A stretch of DNA of 64,000 nt, taken from NCBI GenBank assembly GCA_022315425.1, contig JAIUPT010000014.1, positions 475,867 through 539,866 on the forward strand, in the 5' to 3' direction. The position numbers and the translations under genes are program-made. The first letter of the stretch is position 1. Every line of letters starts with the position of its first letter. The stretch is from Pseudevernia furfuracea (lineage: Eukaryota; Ascomycota; Lecanoromycetes; Lecanorales; Parmeliaceae). Below, one piece after another: positions 22,901-34,021 of this stretch. A model generated the notes under the pieces. The model did not search any database, was not told where the DNA came from, and saw only the letters and a list, made by a program, of their open reading frames with translations.

Positions 22901-23575
22901 CAGTCGATATTGGTCAAGAGCAAATGCGTCTGCAACCATCAAAGCCGAGAATAAGGGTTCAACAGGAACGAAACCAGCAATCTGATGCCAGTACATTGAG
23001 CTTGACCTCTGTTGATGATCCAAATCTGCTGGCCCGCAACATGATTCGCCTATACGGAAACAACGCAATGTATAGTCAGAAGATTCGTGAGAGCAATCGT
23101 GACACATGCGACATGCTCATAGGGATGGCTGAGGCAAAAGCCAGAACTGCGGCAGGCCATTGGTCGGAAGCTATTGACGTGAGATTTCTTCATGCCTGAA
23201 TCTTCGATGACACATTTCCTGACTAACGATGCCTTCCAGATCATCGATTCTCTTAAATTACTACCTCTCCAGGCTCACGCCTCCATCCCGGTCATCCGTG
23301 CCTGCGCCAACAACTTTAACGAGCTTGCTCCAGTAATATCACGCAACATTGGTCCTCTGCTTCTCTGGACCATAACATGCATAGGGCAGCAGAGGGAGGT
23401 ACTAGCGTCGCGGCAGTACGGAGGCGGAGAGGGAGGGATGAATAAAGAAATTAGCGACGAACTTTTGGGCAGTGCAAGAGACTTGATGGTGTTCGCAGGG
23501 TTGGTGAAGTATAGACTCGGGGAGAAGGTTTGGGAAGCGATATGTTCTACAGGAGGCGATGTTGGGATCTATTAA
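19993..23575 (+). CDS. NIC96: Nic96/Nup93, linker nucleoporin with N-terminal FG repeats
   Basis: Model join(19993..21566,21615..22402,22451..23178,23240..23575), 1141 aa, in phase throughout. Nic96 is an inner-ring scaffold component of the nuclear pore that anchors the Nsp1 complex. The first about 165 residues hold many LFG motifs (SSLFGN, TNLFGS, PNLFGS, SSLFGG) in a Q/S/N-rich background. A coiled-coil linker follows, including QFGLDDIAKKVRELG, and then the alpha-solenoid with the family landmarks NDEYPWPLVFFLLRSG and QISFGRMIGFYTRDF. The start ATG is 13 bases after ATATCC and directly precedes SSLFGQSN. An FG-bearing Nic96 N terminus is typical of filamentous fungi and differs from the short yeast N terminus. 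Introns are 48-61 nt. Confidence 0.93.
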
Positions 23576-24360
23576 ACCGCCGTAGTGAGAAATAGTCACC
23601 CAGCGACTTCCGACAATCACATGCAAAATGACAAAAATTAATGATCAAACGCGCTTTCTTTCATTATCAAGAAGGAGTGTGAAAACGTTTGATTGGTCAC
23701 TTCATTTGATCATTGGGCAATCATTCCAACATGAAAATTCTGAGAAACAGGCCTAGCGAGTAAGTAATATATCAAGTTACCGTAACGCTCTGACAACCTT
23801 TACCACAAAATCTTACCATCAAGAGCCGCTAGAAATTTCTTATACATAATTTGAGACTATTCCTCCCAACAAAGTACCGCCAGTTGTTGACCACAACTAT
23901 TGTGACGTAAAATCACAGCTTTAGATCGGACGTCAGATTCGTGAAGCCCCAATCTTTCTCGGAAGGTTGGCTCAAACCCGTAGAGCTGACGTGAAAGATG
24001 GCACCTATCTGATCAAGGCCATTCAAGCAGCCTTCCTGAATCATGAAGGCAATCAACCCACATCTTCCACATTGCCAGCCTTAGCGGCCTGGCGTTAATT
24101 GGTTCTGCTGAGCTGCCACAAGTTTGGAGACCGAGAAGCTTCACTGTGTTCGCCCCCAACTGCTCCTCATATTTCCTAGCCAACCATTCCGTTTTTTGAC
24201 AACACTGGTATACTTTTGAGACCATTTGCATACGGCTAGAGCTTATCGGGTCGACTTAGCTGGTACGTTATGTATCCATATTGACCCACTAGTAGTCGGA
24301 AGCCATAAAACCGTGACGGGATACCTAAGTCTCGGAGTCTTGGCCCAACTAGCGCGGCAA

Positions 24361-24787
24361 TCGAATTATCTGTTGACGGGGCTTACGGACTCGTCGACGG
24401 CGGTGACATGTACAACTGGGTACTTCAACAAGGTACTGTGAATGAATCCATTGACAAGTCCAGCATGTTAACAAGTGCCTGCGCAGGATCCTCGGCAATG
24501 AGCAACACAAGTATGTTCCGCCAACGGTATACCAATCGGGCGCAATGACCGTGAACCACGCATGGAACACCGGGAACAGTATCGCGGATATCGCCAATGA
24601 TCTGAAGCCTGCGCTCTCTGAAAAGATTGGCCGTGCCAAGATTAAAGTCGAGGCCACTGCAGGTGTTGCAAAGGCCACAAGAGACTTTGCAAACTTCAAG
24701 GACAGGAAATATCCAATCCCCGAAACAATATCCGGTCACAGTCAGATACAAATGAATGTAGAGTCGGACTGGCAGCCAAGACAGTAG
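24361..24787 (+). pseudogene. possible gene remnant of unknown function
   Basis: Two overlapping frames have protein-like composition: one reading AIELSVDGAYGLVDGGDMYN up to about 24430, and another reading RILGNEQHKYVPPTVYQSG through to a stop at 24787. Between them lies an intron-like stretch (GT at about 24433, TGTTAAC branch-like site, CGCAG at about 24489). The phases do not join the two frames, however, and no clear start codon is present. It may be a decayed gene or chance coding-like sequence. I recognise no domain. Confidence 0.2.
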
Positions 24788-24854
24788 ACTCGCAACACCG
24801 GTCCCACACATTGTCGAATCCACCAAGGCTGAAGGTAAAAGTGGTACAAGTCAA

Positions 24855-25052
24855 ATGGCACTTAAGAGACCACACAGTAACGAAATAAACAAGGTGATAG
24901 CGCCAAACTACAAGAGCAGCTTTGCCCACCGCGCTGCAAACAAAGAGAGACGTATGGCCAAAGAAGCAGATCACAGAAGAAAGCGTAGGGAACACAGAAA
25001 ATCGAAGGATTTGAAATCTAAGGTCTCTCTGGGCGAACGAAACGAAAGCTAA
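24855..25052 (+). CDS. small very basic ORF, unknown
   Basis: A 65-codon frame starting MALKRPHSNEIN and ending KVSLGERNES, rich in Lys and Arg (about a third of residues), just downstream of the possible remnant at 24361-24787. It could be a last exon of a decayed gene, a short basic protein, or chance. No motif recognised. Confidence 0.15.
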   Translation: MALKRPHSNEINKVIAPNYKSSFAHRAANKERRMAKEADHRRKRREHRKSKDLKSKVSLGERNES

Positions 25053-25738
25053 AGGCTATCTGTCTCGCCCAAACCTGGACCCCTTGTGCAACGGCGAGTC
25101 ATATCACCAACTACCTACACTCCTTTCCTCTATCGTACTTTGGACGGCATTGGAAACCAGATGCTCCCTTTCTGCCACACCATGGGTGTGCCATTGCATT
25201 GGAACCCACCGAAGGGGCTCGTGGCTCGAGGAGTTGATTTTCTGTACTAGTGCCACGGCACACTTCCCAAAAAACCAACAAATGGAGACTTACAGAGCCT
25301 AAGTAAATGATGTCGAAGCTACGTCTTGGCCGCATTACGCCCCAAATACAAGCAGGCGCCCGAAATGTCAAGAGAACCAGACTCGAGAGCTGGACTATCA
25401 TTGTGGTTCAACTGCTTGGTCCATGACATGTTAAGCCGCAAGGAATTGTGGTCCGTAGCTTTGATGTTTCTGCTGCAAAAAGCTTCTAGGTAGCTTGAGA
25501 CTCTGAGTTGTACTGGTAGCGGCATGCAATCTTGAGATGGTTGTTCACCTGGCCAAATTAAGTCGTTACGCATGTCTTCCGAATTACCTAGTGTCTGATC
25601 GATGTCGTCCTCGTCTCCCTGGCGTTTCAGGGTGATGCTGTTGAAGTAATTTCACGCCTTGGGGGCTTTTTCACGCATTAGGAGCGCCCAAGCACCAAGT
25701 TGTCTCTTAGAGTGTGTACATCTAGGTAATGACTCACG

Positions 25739-27205
25739 TCAGTTGACCTTCTTTCCACTTGCTTTTGATCGAGTCGACCGGCGCCTTGGGTTCTCAGGCT
25801 CTGGGACCTTATCCCCTTCTCCCTCCATGTGTTGCATTGACTCCAAGCCTTCAGACGAATACTGAGTAACATCGCTTTCATGACCATCCACTTGAGAAGT
25901 AGGAGCGTTTTCATGGTTCACATCGGGATTTATCGTTTCCGAGTTGTCTTCCTCTCCTTTCTCAGAATGCCCCGCGTCGAGAGACGGCGAATTCTTGATG
26001 CTTGCAACAATCTTCTTCGCGTCACTCTCCTCACCGCTAAATGAGGTTCGGGAGTCAGCACCTCCTTATCAAAAAAGATGCGGAGAGGCCGCCATAAGAC
26101 GATATGAATAATTCGGACAGCCAAAACATGTGCCGCGAAATATGGCATATAGCCCAAATACTGCGGGATCAATTTTGGAACACATCTTTCGAAAAGAAAC
26201 GTACGTACTTCGTAGAACCGCAGCCTTCACATCGCCATTTGCCGACATCTTCTAACCGCTTTACACCCGGAGGTGCTTGGCCGTTTACGAGCCTACAGTT
26301 GCTGCAGATCAAAGCCAAACGAGCTCTTGGCAACGTTTCGTCTTCCCCTAGCAGCACGTCCATGATCTGATCATACCATCGTGATCCCTGATTAGCTTGG
26401 GAGTATTGAGGTACGGCTGAAAAAGCGTTGGGCGCAAATTCTGCGGAAAACCCCTGGGTAGGCGGTGCTGCTCCCGACGCCGAATAAGAAGCATCTTGGC
26501 GCAAAGGACTTCTGACTTGAGGTAGTGAGCGCTGAGGCGTGTTCGTGAGCGTTGCGGGTCCATTACGGCCTGGAATATTCGCCGTTGGTGGCGGCACAAC
26601 TGTTGTTCTTCCACCTTTCGGCGAGTCGCCTTGCCTTGGAGTGGTCTTACGCTCAGGCTTTGCCTTTGGAGTAGTTGTCCCGCCGTATTTTTTGAGCAAA
26701 TCTTGCGTGTCGTTGTATTTGGTGGCTGCCTTGAGCTTCTCAATTGCAGAGTCTCTCTGTTTTTGCAGCTCGTCTAGATGGCTCTGTATGCTCGAGGTTC
26801 GATACTCGTAGTAAGTCGTCAAGCCGAGTCTGACAATGTATACACTACATACAATATTAGGCACATCTCTCCGTGGGAAAATCGCAGGTACTATACATGA
26901 ATGGGCCTCCAGCAACTGCTGTATATTCTGACGGACCCCACTTCCTCCATCCCACCACGAGTATAAGGATGATAGTGCACAGGAGGTATGCGAAGCCGGC
27001 ATACAAAGTCCAGAGAACTTTCAGACGCCTTGAACGCTGCCGAAAATTATCAAGTCTGCTGCTCGTTTTCGAAATCTTGGTAGAAAGATTTAACAGGATC
27101 TTTTCGAATGAGGCTGTTGAGTTGTCGTCGCCCTTGGAACATTTAGTCAAAGCATAGCTGTTGTGACTATGGGCAACATACCTTCCATGGCCAGAAGGAA
27201 ACCAT
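25739..27205 (-). CDS. LNP1: Lunapark (Lnp1), ER three-way junction protein
   Basis: Model complement(join(25739..26036,26209..26844,26897..27132,27182..27205)), 397 aa, in phase. Lunapark stabilises three-way junctions of the tubular ER network. The eight-codon first exon gives MVSFWPWKGDDNSTASFEK, the usual fungal start. An amphipathic region and two membrane segments follow (WTLYAGFAYLLCTIILILVV and the GGPFIVYIVRLG segment built across intron 2), then a coiled coil and a proline-rich linker. The lunapark zinc ribbon has CSNC and CEGC separated by VNGQAPPGVKRLEDVGKWR. Splicing the 172 nt third intron restores TNGEESDAKKIVASIKNS. That intron ends in a near match to the long-intron motif (CTGACTCCCGAA). 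The tail is acidic and ends KKVN. Divergent from the SR protein gene, 280 bp away. Confidence 0.92.
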
Positions 27206-27319
27206 CGTTCACACCCTACATCAGAATACAATAAGGTCCCCTTATCCCTAAGATCCAGGGAGCCAGGATCACTAATGAACTTCTTTCGGATAAGTTTTAT
27301 GCCGGAGCCGACCCTATTT

Positions 27320-27346
27320 TTGAAAAACACTTAGGGTTAGGGCTAG
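27320..27346. repeat. telomere-like (TTAGGG)2 motif, relative of dispersed repeat
   Basis: TTAGGGTTAGGGCTAG lies at 27331-27346 in the promoter between lnp1 and the SR gene. Its reverse complement resembles the core of the 23 bp repeat shared by 34221-34243 and 54718-54740. Short, so the relation is suggestive only. Confidence 0.5.
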
Positions 27347-27485
27347 AGCGGCTAATATACCTAGGTACTAATCGACCGCTAAGGAAAGTAAATTACCTGC
27401 AGGACTCTTGCAAGTTGCATAGAGATACTCCGTACAGCATTACTTAAGTAATAAAGTACACTCACTAATTTTTGCTTCGAAATTC

Positions 27486-28626
27486 ATGCCAGTTCTACCC
27501 AACATGCCTTCCTTGTCTCCTGAAAGAGGCAGAACGCGATCACGCCAGCAAAATTCTGCATTCGCCAAATCCCAAACTCCTTCCAGAACGAGGTCTGCAC
27601 CTCGCCGCACCATCTCCCCCCGCTCTGCATCAAGGTCGAGAACGTCAAGCCGAACACAATCAGCCCATGGCGATAGAAGGAATGGTGTCAGAAATGGGAA
27701 AGAACGCAGCAGGAGTCCAACAAGGAGTGCGTCGAGGAGTAGGAGCCGAGGCCCGGTTGGACGACGATATAGAGACCGCAGTTACACCCAATCTCCAAGC
27801 CGTGGCTCCCCACTACCCAAAAGCTCAAAGGCAGGTGATCGTAATCTCGATCATAGCTTACCTCGAAGCTGACGATGCATAGATCGTGGTGGAAAAGCTT
27901 ACGAAGAACGTCAATGAAGGCCATCTGCGGGAGATATTTGGTGCATATGGCTCCATCCGGGAGCTTGAACTACCTATGAATAGGCAGTGTAACTACCCCC
28001 GTGCTCTCAGATGCAAACTCAAGCTGAAAGTTCTAGTTATGACCAACCGTGGCACCGCTTACATTGTATACACTGACACCCCAGATGCTGAAGCTGCAAT
28101 TGCGCACATGCATGAAGCCCAGCTAGATGGCGCAATCATCAATGTCTCGATCGTCCTCCCGCGCCGCAAATTCTCACGGTCGCCGCCTCCACCTCGTAGA
28201 GTTGCCCCTCCTTATGACCGCTTCGAAGCACGCGTACCTCCACCTGGCAGCTATCGAGGAGGACCGCCCCCGCCTAATCATGGACACCCTAGTGGTGGAA
28301 GATACCGCTCTCCGCCACCGCCCAGAAGAGGCTCACCACCAAGGAGGTATGGAGGTCGTCCAACCCCCAGAGATCGTGATCTAGACACTTACCGGCCGCG
28401 TTCTTTTTCCCGTTCGAGATCACCGAGAACGCGCTCACGGTCCTATTCTTCCCGATCGAGGACCCGGTCTCCCCCACGTAGAAGCCGAAACTATGGACGT
28501 CGAGACAGCCCGCCGCCACCAAGAGGAGGGAGGAGAAGAAGGAGTCCTAGCTACTCCAGCTTTTCCAGCTATAGCGATCGGAGCCGCAGCAGGAGTCGAG
28601 GTCGATATGGACGCGGGAGGGGTTAG
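27486..28626 (+). CDS. RNPS1-like SR-related RNA-binding protein
   Basis: Model join(27486..27830,27883..27988,28037..28626), 346 aa. RNPS1 proteins associate with the exon junction complex and influence splicing and mRNA surveillance. The first about 115 residues are an RS-rich arm. One RRM follows (IVVEKLTKNVNEGHLREIFG as RNP2 region, GTAYIVYTDTPDAEAAI as RNP1 region). The C-terminal half is rich in Pro, Gly, Arg and RS dipeptides. Intron 1 has to use a GC donor (AAAG|GCAGGT at 27831) to join SSK to IVVEKL in frame; the nearby GT donor breaks the frame. Intron 2 gives MNRQFMTNRG, matching the family. Start ATG 27486. Confidence 0.88.
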
Positions 28627-29267
28627 TGTGCCGATTTCAAGTCCGTTGATTAGATCCAGCATGGTGACTATAGAGACGTCACTTTGCGTTAGAGACGGGA
28701 TTCCAGGCGCACGACAGGCAATACCCGGGGTCCAGATATTGAATTATGGAGAACATTCAGCATGAAGCTGCACCCGGCAAGTATCAAGAATTATGCATGT
28801 CAAAACTGCGATGTGGATGGGAAATGCATTTCAAGTGAGTCATGGGCTTACCCAGGAGCTTATGCATTCAGTATTGAGGACACTGGCTTTCTGTCACAAG
28901 CTATTAGACCAAGAAAAAACCTCTTGAGGTCTTACATATGTATTGAGGGAGGAAAGGGGCAAGCCGCTAGACAGAGTGGCAGTCCTATTAGATTCCAACT
29001 TCCATCTTGACATCCTCTTGTGGGTACCATCCAGAATGGATTGATTATATATTTCAAGATTACAGAGCAAAGTCTTCGACGGGGTCATTCAATCTTATTC
29101 GTAGGTGGTACTGAGAAGTCCAATGCAAAATGTTCTGGGGAATATCTGATATTGAAGAAACCAATCGAGACCCAACCCTTCACGCCGTGCAACGAGGTCT
29201 GCACAAGATATTAAACACTAGCGTCATAAAAAACATGCCACTGACCACCAGCGCCAACTCTCCCCCT
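28627..29267. other. intergenic, convergent; nothing recognised
   Basis: About 640 bases between the SR protein stop (+) and the sec4 stop (-). Short frames only, with no conserved protein, RNA gene or clear repeat. Confidence 0.4.
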
Positions 29268-30003
29268 TCAGCAGCATTTCCCACCCATCGAGCTTATGCT
29301 ATTATTCTGATCCGACACGTTGACGCCCTGTGCAGGCGCCTGATCCGTTTTCGAAGTATCGATAATCCTCTTCTTGATGTCCGCGGCGAGGCTGTAGAAA
29401 GCGTTTTCCACGTTGATATTGCTCTTTGCCGAGACCTCCATAAACGGTATGCCTAGCTCATCTGCTAATTGCTGTCCTCGTTCTACTGACACCACCCTCT
29501 TCTCTTCCCAGTCGCACTTATTTCCGATTAAGATCTTGTTGACGCCCTCAGTCGCGTGCTGCTCGACATTAGAAAACCAGGTCTGGATGTCTGACAGATG
29601 TCAGCTTGCTTTCCAGAATATATATCCAGAAATCCTACTATTGAATGACCGCTCATCGGTGACATCATATACCAGCAATATGCCCATTGCACCTCTATAG
29701 TATGCCGTCGTGATGGTCCTGAACCTTTCTTGCCCCGCAGTGTCCCATATCTGTAGCTTCACCCTCTTACCGTCCAACTCGATTGTTCGGATCTTGAAGT
29801 CGATTCCTATGGTGGTGATGAAGGATGGTGTGAAGGAATCTTCGCTGAACCGGAGGAGACAGCATGATTTGCCAACGCCTGAGTCGCCAATGAGGAGGAG
29901 CTTGATCTGATGGCTGTCAGTGCCGTGCTTTGCTTGAGACTCGGATGAGGGATCCAGGCCAGGCACGGCTTACAAGAAAGTCGTAATTCCGAGTGCCGGC
30001 CAT
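29268..30003 (-). CDS. SEC4: Rab GTPase Sec4/Rab8 (SrgA type)
   Basis: Model complement(join(29268..29590,29639..29906,29974..30003)), 206 aa. Sec4 drives delivery and tethering of post-Golgi secretory vesicles at the plasma membrane via the exocyst. The start MAGTRNYDFLIKLLLIG is joined across intron 1. G-box motifs are GDSGVGKS (P loop), TIGIDFKI (switch I), WDTAGQE (switch II), GNKCDWEE (NKxD) and EVSAK (SAK). The protein ends GGKCC, a double-cysteine prenylation site. The effector TIGIDFKIRTIEL and RabF motifs place it with Sec4/Rab8. Introns of 48 and 67 nt. Confidence 0.94.
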
Positions 30004-31001
30004 ACTTTCGCCGGTGCAGAAAATACTGGAAAATGTTCAAGCTTGAGGAAGCTTTCCCTCCCACTAATTTAGGTGGCAGTGGTAAAGTGCTGGTATACCG
30101 ATTTTATGGACTTTTCTGTTTTCGTGCCGTACACGACGGTTGTTTCTTTGGGAACTTTCGTCAGAGTCAGGTGACGACAAGCAAACGGACGGCGTTCGAG
30201 GTGAGTGATACTGTGATGAGTGAGTCTCTTGACCGATTCCTGGTTCTGCCTTCCTCGCTACGTAATTGGTTTTAGTGTTGGATGATAAATTACCGTAATT
30301 TATCATCAACGGTCTTGAGCGGTCACAATACGGAGTACCAAAAAGCCCCAAATCGTACAGCTTCAATGCGCCAAGCAATTACCACATAACACAGACATCA
30401 CACATTCGCTCAAGACAAGTGATTGTCTCAATTTTAAATTCCATCAATACATCTCATTTGTGGAGCTTCAGAACTTCAAGCTCTTCTACGACATTATTGG
30501 GTATAGATCTCAGGTTCATGATGGTTGCAACGAACTCGATCAAAGTCCAATACTATCGGTTCATCTCGCCAGCTCTTCTGCACGGGGACATCACGATTCT
30601 CTAAAGCCCTCGGAGACCTCGTATATCGATTCAGATTCTCTTGATCAGTAGATCTCTGGAGACGGAATGTCACGAACGACTGTGTGGAGAACTCGTGGGA
30701 TGTTTTTCTCTCCTTCGAGAATCAATCGAGACATCCATCGCAGACATGATACAAGGGGTCGCCATGCAGAATGTTGAATTGATTGATTGAATTCATGTAG
30801 ATTTTTAAATTTGGGGTTCGTAACAAGACATAGCTCATTTTCGAGCCAGTTAACATACCTGATTGTCTCGATTCGGAGACTTCCTTGTCCCTTCCCTCTC
30901 CCTCTTCTTCTCACACCGGGGGTCGAAAATTGCTGCCGTAAGGTCCACGAGCGGTAGTCGTGGCTCTTCGATAAAGTCAGCAAAACGCTGGAACAAGTGT
31001 T
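30004..31001. other. about 1 kb upstream of sec4 without a confirmed gene
   Basis: Lies between the sec4 start (30003) and the small unidentified minus-strand gene. One minus-strand stretch at 30859-31050 reads ARLQQVRAVRSMKHLFQRF and on for about 60 codons to a GT donor at 30858, so it could also be an exon. It overlaps the end of the small gene in another frame, and I found no partner exon downstream. Confidence 0.3.
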
Positions 31002-31410
31002 TCATGCTACGCACCGCACGTACTTGTTGGAGTCGAGCGCGGAGGGTTCTCTAGCAAAATGACTATTTCTAATCATCGTCAACATCGAATAACTTGGGGA
31101 CTATCTTGCGCTTACATCCCGCAAAACCAGCAGCCAACGAGATCAGCGAGATTGGGGGAGAGGGAGAGGATGGTGGAGGAGTGGTGGGACGGACGGCGAC
31201 AATGCTTCCTCTCAGCCGCTTTAATCTGTCCAGAAGACCGAAATGCTACCTACACTTGACTAACGATATACTCATCAGCATTCTTCCGCAAATCATATCA
31301 TTTTTAGGTCACTTACGTAGACATCAGTGGTGTGCGAAGAAGGACTAGAAGAGTGGAGACTAGATGAAGCCAGCCAGGGCCCCAAATTCCGCTGATGTTG
31401 CGTACACTTC
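31002..31410 (-). CDS. small spliced gene of unknown function (5' end not resolved)
   Basis: Supported exons are complement(31002..31050), complement(31116..31249), and an upstream exon ending at 31317 whose start I cannot fix. The intron at 31051-31115 has a strong donor GTAAGC, GTTGACG branch site and TTGCTAG acceptor, and it joins an AT|A codon in phase. The frame reads RSSGQIKAAERKHCRR, SSTILSLSPNLADLVGCWFC and ends SALDSNKYVRCVA. The intron at 31250-31316 is 67 nt with GTAAGT. The visible part is Ser- and basic-residue-rich with a CWFC pair; no family recognised. Other frames over the same DNA are also partly open, so the model is tentative. Confidence 0.35.
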
Positions 31411-31590
31411 CTGTTCTGTTGTAATTAACTTTGAGCCTGAAAAGGAAGCATTTGCTTCTGAACGCGAATATTGTCGTCTCATCCCATCTTGCATAGCACC
31501 GTATTGAAGGAGGCAGTCCAAAGCTTAGACACCTATCAAATTCCGACCCATAGCTATGCTGTTGATCAATGCTCATGTACCTTACTCTCA

Positions 31591-34021
31591 TTACCGGAGC
31601 CATTTCGAATATGCCCACCGAATCCTTTCAATAACCCGCGTTTGACTTTCAACCCCGGTGCGAAGATCAACAAGGTCGTTCACCTCCTCAAGGAACTCAC
31701 TGTAAATCTCACCAGGAAGGACGCGCTGGGCCTTTTGTCGAAGTATGTGAACTTCACACAATAACATGCCGTGGTCTTTGTAAGATAGCATACCACTTTC
31801 AGATGGTGTCGAACCATTCAAGATCCGATCAATGTTCCTACAGCAGAATCTTAACATGATGCAGCGTGGTATCCAGCTCAGCACTCACCTCAGGATTCGA
31901 ATCATGCTGCCCTGCTTTCTGCCCTGTAATTTACCCCTTCGTCCGGCAAAAACGTCTCCAAGCCAGCGAGACACAGAGAGAGAAACTAGGATTCCTGGAG
32001 CTAACCCTACGAATCTATTGTCCTCGTCAGCATTGCCAAACGGTGAATCTACCTGTGATGGAAAGCATTTACCCAAAAACTAGCTCTTGGCTCTTGAGGA
32101 GGGCATCGATGCCGCTGACAGCAAGCTCGACATCGACCTTAGTCTTTTGAACTTGTATGAGAAGTGCGCGAATGAGGTCGCCTCTGATTGTCCCCATGAA
32201 GGGCTTCCGAAGGTCTTTCTAATGAGCAACTCCAAGTCAGCTTACCCTATTCAAGACAAAAGGTCGAAGACTGCGAAGCACGAAAGCGGAAAGAAGCCCT
32301 TCACTAGCTCCGAAAACACGCAGATAAGGTCCTCACAGAGAAGAATCATAACAGAAGTTACATACCTCGTATGCCCTCAACACTGGCGTTAAATCGCCTT
32401 CCCTGACTTTAGCTCTAACGACGGAAATTTCTAAATCGGTGAGAGGGAGACCGGTCGAAGTGTTGGGGTTGTCCCGCGCAAAATCAATTACCATGCGTTC
32501 CAAACTGTCCCTGTCACCTTTCAGACTTTCCCTACTCATTATGGCTATTTCACTATCCTTGTCATGTCGTATTGTCCTAATGACCTTTTTCATAGGCTCT
32601 ATGACCCAATTTATCCAGAAATCTGTAGATGTCGTTCCGAAGTCGCGAATCGAATTTATGATCTCTGCTTTTCGGTGGACAAGTACGCGGAGCAGAGTAC
32701 TGGACGAGAAAAGAAAAGCCAAACCTGGCAGCCAATAGCGGACTAGGCGAGAAGGCCTTCCATACTCTGTAGCCAACTCTGTAGAAGTGGTGATATGAGT
32801 GGGCATATGGACCCGTAAAATTTCCTGAAGTCGGCTAGCAAGTCGTGCAACTCGCGTGACTGACTGGCTTTCCATGCTGTCATGCTGTGGAGGCTGGGAA
32901 TCGTCGTCCACGCTCATGAACACAGTCTCCTCAAATTCGCCGGCTCCAAGTTCAAGACAATGGATGTTTTGTAGAACCATCTCCATCAATGAGACACTTT
33001 TTGAGACTACACTTCGCAATTCTTCCTTGCTATTGGTAGGATCGTTAGTGCTGACAGGTGCTTCTTCTTCTGCGTCGAAAATCATGCCCTCGTTCATAAG
33101 TATTCCTAACCCACTTGCGCTCATTTCACGTAGCCTCTTGAGGTGGCTTCTCTTCGATCTTGCCTCTAGGCGGCTCATGGTCAGGGGCGACAAGAAATTT
33201 GACTGCACATTCGCCAGTGAACGATCGCGCACACTGTCCTTTACTAAGCCATAGAACTTTCTCCAGCGGTCAGATACCGACAGCAACATCGCTTCTTCTT
33301 CATCCTCACTTGCACTTCGACCATTTTGTAGCCGCTGCCAAGCGTCGCTGTATATGTCGTTGGCCCAATACCAAAGACGTATTGGTGACATCTGAACAGT
33401 GTATAGCCCAGTGTATCTATACGAGCCTAAGACTTGGTCCCAGTAGCCTATCTCATTGCTTAGGGGTATTGTCTGCTCTAGCAACACATTTAAGATTATT
33501 CCGTAGGTTTGCGCAGCAGCCTTGCTGACCAAAAGCCACTCCATCTCCTGCGTTTGTGTCGAATTGGCTGTAGACTCTTCACTGTTGGACAAGGATACTT
33601 CGAGTGTCTGGTTCAAGGTGGCCCATACCGTATCGGGGTGGAGCAGTGCTCTGGAGGAAGAGGCGGTGGAGAGCGTCCTAATTGCAGCCTGTATCCTTAA
33701 AATTGGAGTCAAATCAGAGCTACCTTGGCTATTTCCATTGATATCCGAGCCTTCATGAGTCTCATCAGAGGCGGAGCGAAGCTCGGGTGAAGAAGGGATG
33801 GAAGCTTGTTTTTGAAGCTGCAGCGCATCCAGCTGGCCATCGATTTTGCTGACGTGACTGCAAATCGGCTTAGCATGTAAACAAGGAGTAAGACAAGTTG
33901 TCAATATAGAAGGCCATGGCTACGGTCTGAAAGCACAGGGAATCAAAGAGCAACATTAACGGAAAATTATTCCTGGTTTATTAGACGGGGTTTTTTTTAC
34001 TTACTCTGTCACGAACGACAT
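31591..34021 (-). CDS. NCA2: Nca2, mitochondrial ATP synthase expression regulator
   Basis: Model complement(join(31591..31837,31889..32014,32073..32218,32366..33857,34005..34021)), 675 aa. In yeast Nca2 works with Nca3 to adjust levels of the mitochondrially encoded Atp6 and Atp8; fungal homologues are mitochondrial membrane proteins. The 17 nt first exon gives MSFVTDHVSKIDGQLDALQ. A membrane segment appears at YWLPGLAFLFSSSTLLRVLV. The family hallmarks come together only after splicing: VLRAYEKDLRKPFMGTIRG, ALLIQVQKTKVDVELAVSG, LLKSQELVFGFVGLAPGILV. Introns 1 and 2 are both 147 nt, the others 51-58 nt. A short alternative acceptor in intron 2 would lead quickly to a stop. Divergent from erg25. 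Confidence 0.88.

Larger units (their letters stand above)
23576..25738. other. 2.16 kb intergenic stretch, mostly unrecognised
   Basis: Convergent region between the nic96 stop (+) and the lunapark stop (-). Nothing in it matches a family I know. Two plus-strand frames (about 24460-24787 and 24855-25052) have protein-like composition and are listed separately. The rest (23576-24230 and 25060-25738) shows only short unconvincing frames. Confidence 0.35.

Noticed and set aside
24425..24826. 133-codon hydrophobic minus-strand frame
   Set aside because: It is the antisense of the coding-like plus-strand fragment at 24460-24787; the apparent membrane segments are a by-product.
30863..31348. Plus-strand frames opposite the small unidentified gene
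   Set aside because: The minus strand has matching donors, branch sites and acceptors; the plus strand has none.
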